From positions 434,001-498,000 of the forward strand of contig CAWIJO010000010.1 in the NCBI GenBank assembly GCA_963836355.1: a stretch of 64,000 nt of DNA, given 5' to 3'. Within the stretch, counting starts at the first letter, position 1, and every line of letters begins with the position of its first letter. The stretch is from Palsa-506 sp963836355. GTDB lineage: Bacteria > Actinomycetota > Actinomycetes > Streptosporangiales > Streptosporangiaceae. The notes below the pieces were generated by a model. The model saw only the letters and a list, made by a program, of their open reading frames with translations. It ran no database searches and was not told the origin of the DNA. Below, in pieces: positions 59,353 to 64,000 of the stretch. The position numbers were made by a program, and so were the translations under genes.

Positions 59353-60174
59353 ATGTCCGCCTCTCACGCCTCCGCGCGGTATGGGCGCGTTGCAGCGACC
59401 AGCATGACCGAAATGGCCCAGGCCTCCATCTTTATCAATGGTCGACGCGATAGACCACAGATGTCGTCACCCGCCCTGGGTGATAGCAGCGCCCAACCCG
59501 CAGCTGATACTCGGCCCACTTGGGTGAAATATGCGCTAGCTGCCCTCGCGGCCGGTGTAGTCGTCCCTGCAACGAAGGACGGTTTCGACGCTGAGGTCTC
59601 TGCCCACTTGCAGCGCCCGCTCGGCGGCGGCGATCGACAACCTCTACCGAGTCATGCAACAGGTGCAACCGGCCACCGCCGCGGGCAGGTCGGTGTAGAC
59701 GAGCGCGCCCAGCACCGCGGCGCCGAAGACCTGTCCGACCTGGCGCAGCGCGTTGAGCATGGGCCGAGGCCATCCCGGCGCCTGATTCCAGGACCTGTCT
59801 TTGCCACCAAAGACGAGACAGCCCGGCCGTTTCGTGAGATGGGAGGGCAAGAAGTCGGGACAGGCTGTCGGCGCCACCCACCGTCAGCCTCCGCTGCCCA
59901 GGCACCGGAATCCGCCGGCTGGCGGATGTCTTCACCACAGCAGCGACGGCACGCTGAAACAGCGAATGAAGCTGGTCGATGGGACAAGGAGATCGGCCGG
60001 AAGACTCCGGAGGAGAGGAATCATGCCAGCACGAAGGAAGATCGCGGTAGCGGCCATGCCACCAGCGTCGGGGGTGGGAGACACAGGTCACATTCGGCGG
60101 GGCTCACATTTTTGCCGGGCTGTCTCGTCACTCCTATGTACGAATCCGGATTCTCCTGTGTGGAAAGGAACGTC
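59353..60174. other. Gene-poor region with an MFS remnant
   Basis: This 822-bp region between the lipoprotein and the FAD oxidase has no intact gene. Several frames stay open only because the DNA is GC-rich. The one recognisable piece is the MFS remnant described separately. The part near 60100-60170 is less GC-rich and contains the ribosome-binding site GAAAGGAACGTC for the downstream gene. Confidence 0.45.
59690..59780 (-). pseudogene. Short remnant of an MFS (DHA2/EmrB-QacA) drug transporter
   Basis: The minus-strand frame encodes RPMLNALRQVGQVFGAAVLG then ALVYTDLPAAVAGC. This matches the late conserved segment of DHA2-type exporters (N-x-L-R-Q-V-G-x-x-x-G-x-A-V-L-G). Neither the helices before nor after it are recognisable. 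Confidence 0.45.
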
Positions 60175-61515
60175 ATGAGCTCAGCGGTTGAAACCCTTCG
60201 CCGTGACTTCGGCGGCGACATCATCGAACCGGGCGGAGCGGAGTACGAATCGGCTCGCCGCTCGGTACTGGCCTCGGGCACTCCGGCCTTCGTGCTGCGG
60301 CCGCAGAGCGTCGGGGACGTGCAGGCAGGTGTCAGGTTCGCTGCCAGCGCAGGGCTTCTGCTGTCCGTGCGGGGCGGCGGTCATGGCTTTGCGGGCTTCG
60401 GCACCAACGACGGCGGCGTCGTGATCGACCTCAGCAAGCTCGCGACCGTGGAGATCATCGACAGCGAACGTCACCTCGTGCGGATTGGCGGCGGCGCCAC
60501 CTGGGGTCAGGTCGCGGCCGCCTTGGCCCCGCATGGCCTGGCGATCTCCTCGGGTGATACCAAGAGCGTCGGTGTCGGCGGGCTGACACTGACCGGCGGC
60601 ATCGGCTGGAAAGTCAGGAAGTACGGCCTGGCCCTGGACAACGTGACCGCCGCAGAGGTGGTCACCGCCGGCGGGGAGGCCGTGCGTGCGAGCGCGGCGC
60701 AGAACCCGGAGCTGTTCTGGGCGATTCGCGGTGGCGGCGGCAATTTCGGGATCGTGACCGCCTTCGAGTTCGCGGCCCACCCGACGACAGACATCTTCTA
60801 CGGCAAGATCGCCTTCCCGGCACCGCAGGCGGCCGCCGTGCTCCAGGGCTGGGCGGACTACCTCCGCGCCGCCCCCGAAGAGCTCACTTCCATCGCGGCC
60901 TTTGCCAATCCATTCGCCGGCGGCCCCGACGCGCCAGTCGAGATCCACGTCGCCTTCGACGGCGATGACCCGGAGCTCGCGGCCCAGGCTATCGACCCGA
61001 TCCGCCGGCTCGGCACGGTGACCGGCGACGATGTCGCGCTGCAACCCTATGCGGACACGCTCGTGGACGGCATGACCCCGCCGCCTGGCATTCAGTTTGT
61101 AACCCGGAGCGCGTTTGCCGACAAGGAATCGGTGTCCGAGGTCCTGCAGATCCTTGCTGAGGCCGGGGCATCGGAGCGGTCGCCGTTTATTGCCGTCCGC
61201 AGCGTCGGCGGTGCGGTATCCCGGGTCCCCGACGACGCCACCGCCTACGCGCACCGCCAAGCGGAGCTGATGTTCGTGACTACCATCGCGGGTCCGAAGC
61301 CGGTCGTCGAGGCCGCTCGCCCAGCGCTGGACGCGATCTGGGCGAGACTCGCACCTCACGTCAACGGCGCCTACGCAAACTTCCTCGCCTCTGCCACCGA
61401 GGAGGATGTCGCCGCGATCTATCCAGCGGAGACCTATCAGCGGCTCGCGGCGGTCAAGCGTCAGTACGACCCCGGCAACCTGTTCGCCGGCAACCACAAC
61501 GTCAGGCCTCAGTAA
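60175..61515 (+). CDS. FAD-binding oxidoreductase, BBE type
   Basis: This 446-residue VAO/PCMH-fold flavoenzyme has PAFVLRPQSVGDVQAGVRFA (about residues 35-54), then VRGGGHGFAGFGTNDGGVVI (the His-containing segment that holds the flavin, about 64), GVGGLTLTGGIGWKVRKYGL (about 140) and WAIRGGGGNFGIVTAFEF (about 182). It ends with the BBE domain YDPGNLFAGNHNVRP. Bicovalent members also have a Cys in the GVGGLTLTGG position, which is Leu/Thr here, so single covalent attachment through His is likely. Substrate unknown. ATG 60175 is preferred; sequence upstream is not coding. Confidence 0.9.
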   Translation: MSSAVETLRRDFGGDIIEPGGAEYESARRSVLASGTPAFVLRPQSVGDVQAGVRFAASAGLLLSVRGGGHGFAGFGTNDGGVVIDLSKLATVEIIDSERHLVRIGGGATWGQVAAALAPHGLAISSGDTKSVGVGGLTLTGGIGWKVRKYGLALDNVTAAEVVTAGGEAVRASAAQNPELFWAIRGGGGNFGIVTAFEFAAHPTTDIFYGKIAFPAPQAAAVLQGWADYLRAAPEELTSIAAFANPFAGGPDAPVEIHVAFDGDDPELAAQAIDPIRRLGTVTGDDVALQPYADTLVDGMTPPPGIQFVTRSAFADKESVSEVLQILAEAGASERSPFIAVRSVGGAVSRVPDDATAYAHRQAELMFVTTIAGPKPVVEAARPALDAIWARLAPHVNGAYANFLASATEEDVAAIYPAETYQRLAAVKRQYDPGNLFAGNHNVRPQ

Positions 61516-61692
61516 GCCCTCGGCGGACAAGCACAACGGCGGCCCCGCACATGCCGCGGGGCCACCGGCTTCCAATGCGGGAGGCTTCCTGTGTATCCGG
61601 GCCTGTGCAACGGCGATGAGGCTCGCGTAACGACTGTGGGTTACCGACCTGGCTAATGGCCTTTCAGAGCCCCTGCAGACGGCTGGCCTGCG

Positions 61693-62133
61693 TCAGCGGG
61701 CGCTGAGAAGCAAGACTGGGATCGCGCTGCCCCATGCCGCCGTCTCCGCTACCCGGCCGGGCCGCCGGCGCAGGGTGCCGACCTCGCCGTGCCGGCCGAG
61801 TACCAGCAGATCGAACCCATGCTCGGCGGCGTAGTCGCACACCACCCGGGCGACCTGCGGGCTCTCGATGATCTCCAGGCTCATCCGGGCGCCGCTGGCA
61901 GGCGCCACGGCCTGCCGGGCCCGCTCGAACTGCTCTTCGGCCCGCCGCCGGGCCGCGGCCCGCTCGCTGTCACGCTCGTCGGCGGCCTCGACATGCAGAT
62001 TCTCCGGCACGACGGCAAGAGCGACAACGTGGCCGTCGTCACCGGCGATCGACGCAGCGGCGCTCAGTGCCTCGGCCGCATCGGCGGAAGCGTCCCAGCC
62101 CACCAGCACGTGACGGAACCGCCCGGCAGTCAC
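61693..62133 (-). CDS. Universal stress protein (USP family)
   Basis: The 146-residue protein of the UspA fold starts RFRHVLVGWDASADAAEALS (about residues 5-24), and has the ATP-binding end DLLVLGRHGEVGTLRRRPGR (about 112), the usual G-x2-G-x9-G-S/T pattern in variant form, then AIPVLLLS. GTG 62133 with GGGAGG nine bases upstream is the likely start; the long upstream frame is antisense to the enolase remnant. Confidence 0.88.
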   Translation of the reverse strand: MTAGRFRHVLVGWDASADAAEALSAAASIAGDDGHVVALAVVPENLHVEAADERDSERAAARRRAEEQFERARQAVAPASGARMSLEIIESPQVARVVCDYAAEHGFDLLVLGRHGEVGTLRRRPGRVAETAAWGSAIPVLLLSAR

Positions 62134-62363
62134 CGGGTCCAGCCTCCCGGCTTCCCGCGATCCGAATGACCAGCAGTCACTGTGGCCTCCCTCACCAGCA
62201 CTGCGGATCGCCACCGCAGGCTCCGCAGCGGGCAGGCATCCGGTGTAGAGGCCATCAGCAAGCTGCCCCCTCGCGATTCCGGCGGCCTCATCGCCACCGC
62301 CATTCTCTTCGGCGCCGCGACCGTTCACAAGCAGGAAACCAGAATCACGCATTGCACTGAAAC

Positions 62364-62745
62364 GGACCTTAGCCTGACGACCCGGCTCGGCGAGCGGATC
62401 CAGCTCGTCGGCGACGACATCTTCGTCACGAACCCGAAGATCATCGCCGACGCGATCAGGCGCGGCATCGGCAACGCGGCGCTGATCAAGGTGAACCAGA
62501 TCGGCACCGTGACCGAGACACTGGAAGCGATAGCGACCTGCCGCCGCGGCGGCTACTCCCAGCTCGTCTCGCACCGCTCCGGCGAGACCACCGATACCTT
62601 CATCGCCGACCTGGCCGTCAGCTGCGGCTCCGGTGAACTCAAGACCGGAGCCCCGGCCCGCGGCGAGCGGGTAGCCAAGTACAACCGGCTGATCGAGATC
62701 GCCGCCGCCCATCCCAGCCTGCCCTACGGCATCCCGGCACCCTGA
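62364..62745 (+). pseudogene. eno: Enolase C-terminal remnant
   Basis: The frame gives LSLTTRLGERIQLVGDDIFV then TNPKIIADAIRRGIGNAALI and KVNQIGTVTETLEAIATCRR, SHRSGETTDTFIADLAVSCG and KTGAPARGERVAKYNRLIEI. This is the C-terminal 125 residues of bacterial enolase, with the LVGDD metal Asp, the K-V-N-Q lysine and SHRSGET. The N-terminal two thirds are missing; sequence before 62360 has no enolase similarity and no start close by. A complete enolase presumably exists elsewhere, so this is a truncated duplicate. Confidence 0.85.
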
Positions 62746-62761
62746 CACAGCCGCCGGGCGG

Positions 62762-64000
62762 TCAGCTCAGCGCGGTAACCACCGCGAGCACCGCGACCAG
62801 CGCTACCAGCATGTACGCGAGGTAGGCATCCAGGCGCCCGGACTGGAGCCGCTTAACGGTCCGCACTACCGCGCCGAGCGGGCGCAGCACCGGCCGGTAG
62901 AGATACTCCTCGATGACCTCGATGACGTCCGAGGCGTATTCGATGTGCGGGTCCGCCGGGTCAGGAGGCGCTCCCGGACCGGTGCCGGCCTCGGCTGGCG
63001 CGATGTGACTGACCTCGGTCTGCGTATGCAGCACTGCCGCGAGCACGCGGCGGGTGGGATTGGCAAAGCCGAATGCGGTGTACCGGCTGGCTCCCGTCAC
63101 GCCCGCGGTGGCCGACCGCCACGGCGGCACCCGCCGCACCTGGAACATCCGGCTGCCCGCAGCGGCCCAGGCAAGGAGCGTGACGATCAGGAACAGGGCG
63201 GGCATGGCGATCCATAGCCAGGAAGGCGACAGGATCGAGAAGCCGGCGAACACTGGCTGCAGCACCCATGGGGACTTCAGCGCGGCGGCGGTGACGGGGG
63301 CGGGCACGACCGGCGCGAGCCCGGCCGCGATCGCGCGGATCTCCAGCGGGGCGAGCGCGGCGAGCACTAGGCAGCCCGCCGACAGCAAGACGATGGCTGC
63401 CCGCCCGGCCAGGCCGTAGTCGCGCTCCGGCGGCTGCACGGTGCCGCGGGACCGCGGCTGGCCGAGGACCACCATGCCGATCAGCCGGACGAACGTCACC
63501 CCGGCGAACCCCGCGGTCAGCGCCACGGCGGCACCGGTGACGGCGAGCACCAGCCGGAAGCCCAGCCCGGGCACCCGGAACTGCTGCATCAGGGCCTCCA
63601 ACAGGAACCACTCGGAAACGAACCCGGTGGTCAGCGGCAGGCCCGCCAGAGTGAGGCCACCGATGGCCATCCCGGTGCCGCTCCACGGCGTCCGCCTCGC
63701 CAGCCCGCTCAGCACATCCAGATCGCCGGTCTCCCCGGGCGACTCGATCCCGGCGCTGGCAGTGAACAGCAGCGACTTCGCCGCGGTGTGCGCGATCACC
63801 TGGAGGGTCGCGGCCAGCAGCCCGGCGGCGACCAGGTGCTGGTCCCGCACGGTCGCGCCGACCAGCGCCACGCCGAACCCGGCCAGGATCAGGCCGGTGT
63901 TCTCCACGCTGGAGTAGGCGATGATGCGCTGCAGGCCGGTCTGCACGGCGGCGTGCGCGATGCCGAGCACCGCGGTGGCCCCGGCCAGTGCCAGCAGCAC
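62762..64000 (-). CDS. NADH-dehydrogenase/hydrogenase-4-type proton-pumping membrane subunit (HyfB/NuoL/M-like), partial
   Basis: The minus-strand gene runs off the right edge; 412 C-terminal residues are visible, ten or more helices. The motifs are typical of antiporter-like subunits of complex I and group 4 hydrogenases: AHAAVQTGLQRIIAYSSVEN (the loop between helices, about 16-35), then QVIAHTAAKSLLFTASAG (His and Lys in helix 8-9, about 68-85), LTLAGLPLTTGFVSEWFLLE (about 115) and a C-terminal extension with EVIEEYLYRPVLRPLGAVVR. This matches HyfB/HycC-like subunits more than NuoL, since the amphipathic arm is short. Other subunits would lie beyond the edge. Confidence 0.88.
   Translation of the reverse strand: MLLALAGATAVLGIAHAAVQTGLQRIIAYSSVENTGLILAGFGVALVGATVRDQHLVAAGLLAATLQVIAHTAAKSLLFTASAGIESPGETGDLDVLSGLARRTPWSGTGMAIGGLTLAGLPLTTGFVSEWFLLEALMQQFRVPGLGFRLVLAVTGAAVALTAGFAGVTFVRLIGMVVLGQPRSRGTVQPPERDYGLAGRAAIVLLSAGCLVLAALAPLEIRAIAAGLAPVVPAPVTAAALKSPWVLQPVFAGFSILSPSWLWIAMPALFLIVTLLAWAAAGSRMFQVRRVPPWRSATAGVTGASRYTAFGFANPTRRVLAAVLHTQTEVSHIAPAEAGTGPGAPPDPADPHIEYASDVIEVIEEYLYRPVLRPLGAVVRTVKRLQSGRLDAYLAYMLVALVAVLAVVTALS

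Noticed and set aside
59435..60091. 218-codon minus-strand frame in the gene-poor stretch
   Set aside because: No family pattern except where another frame shows the MFS scrap; no ribosome-binding site.
62134..62748. Long N-terminal extension of the universal stress protein frame
   Set aside because: It is antisense to the enolase remnant and resembles no protein; GTG 62133 has its own ribosome-binding site.
1..64000. CRISPR arrays, tRNA or rRNA genes
   Set aside because: No regularly spaced repeats with unique spacers, and no cloverleaf or rRNA-like segment, were recognised by reading; a covariance-model search would be decisive.

Overview
The window is very GC-rich, Ala/Gly/Pro/Arg-biased DNA with many GTG and TTG starts. 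It carries actinobacterial marker genes: SepH, SteA/SteB, TlyA, a RamB-type regulator beside isocitrate lyase, mycothiol-dependent-type maleylpyruvate isomerase, class F sortase and an MctB-type protein. It is almost certainly a chromosomal piece of a high-GC actinobacterium. The order tlyA-nadK-recN-steA-steB is the order known from mycobacteria and streptomycetes. The exact lineage cannot be read from the sequence alone.

Layout. 0-5.5 kb: start of an alpha/beta hydrolase running off the left edge, a beta-propeller gene remnant, uvrA, and an ISKra4-type insertion sequence with recognisable inverted repeats and a probable -1 frameshift. 5.6-11.3 kb: maleylpyruvate isomerase-fold protein, MBL hydrolase, FAD oxidoreductase, then class F sortase, DUF4397 surface protein and an unknown membrane protein. 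11.5-22.4 kb: a tightly overlapping minus-strand run (GT4, MurJ-like flippase, MraY-like phosphosugar transferase, SteB, SteA, RecN, NAD kinase, TlyA) joining envelope assembly and cell-division functions to DNA repair and housekeeping. 22.5-26 kb: SCP2 protein, RamB-like regulator divergent from aceA, with strong hairpins at both convergent junctions. 26-35.6 kb: GT2, MMPL transporter, SepH, PEBP lipoprotein, a frameshifted membrane-anchored disordered protein, GDPD and a secreted ricin-type lectin.

35.8-46.4 kb: glycosyltransferase, enoyl-CoA hydratase, a decayed DUF1906 gene, UBP zinc finger, a DyP peroxidase-encapsulin operon with a cargo-loading tail, G6PDH, a decayed DinB gene, ABM monooxygenase, Fe-type ADH and a GT39-like membrane protein. 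46.5-51.7 kb: SPFH protein with a small RHH-like partner, a heavily deleted SCO/redoxin plus HAAS region, PadR with palindromic operators, and an ABC-2 exporter. 51.7-56 kb: cysteine-synthase-like enzyme and a compact operon of pterin synthase, methyltransferase, GT4 and SDR. 56-64 kb: HAD phosphatase, DUF1622, two small unknowns, a BBE-type FAD oxidase, universal stress protein, an enolase C-terminal remnant and an NADH-dehydrogenase/hydrogenase-type antiporter subunit cut by the right edge.

Two systems stand out. The first is the encapsulin nanocompartment with its DyP cargo, a known type. The second is the pterin-synthase/methyltransferase/glycosyltransferase/SDR operon, a candidate for making a modified, possibly glycosylated, pterin. 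A second theme is gene decay: at least six remnants or frameshifted genes are interspersed with intact ones. Several show internal deletions, and one shows a 23-bp tandem duplication that exactly explains a frameshift.
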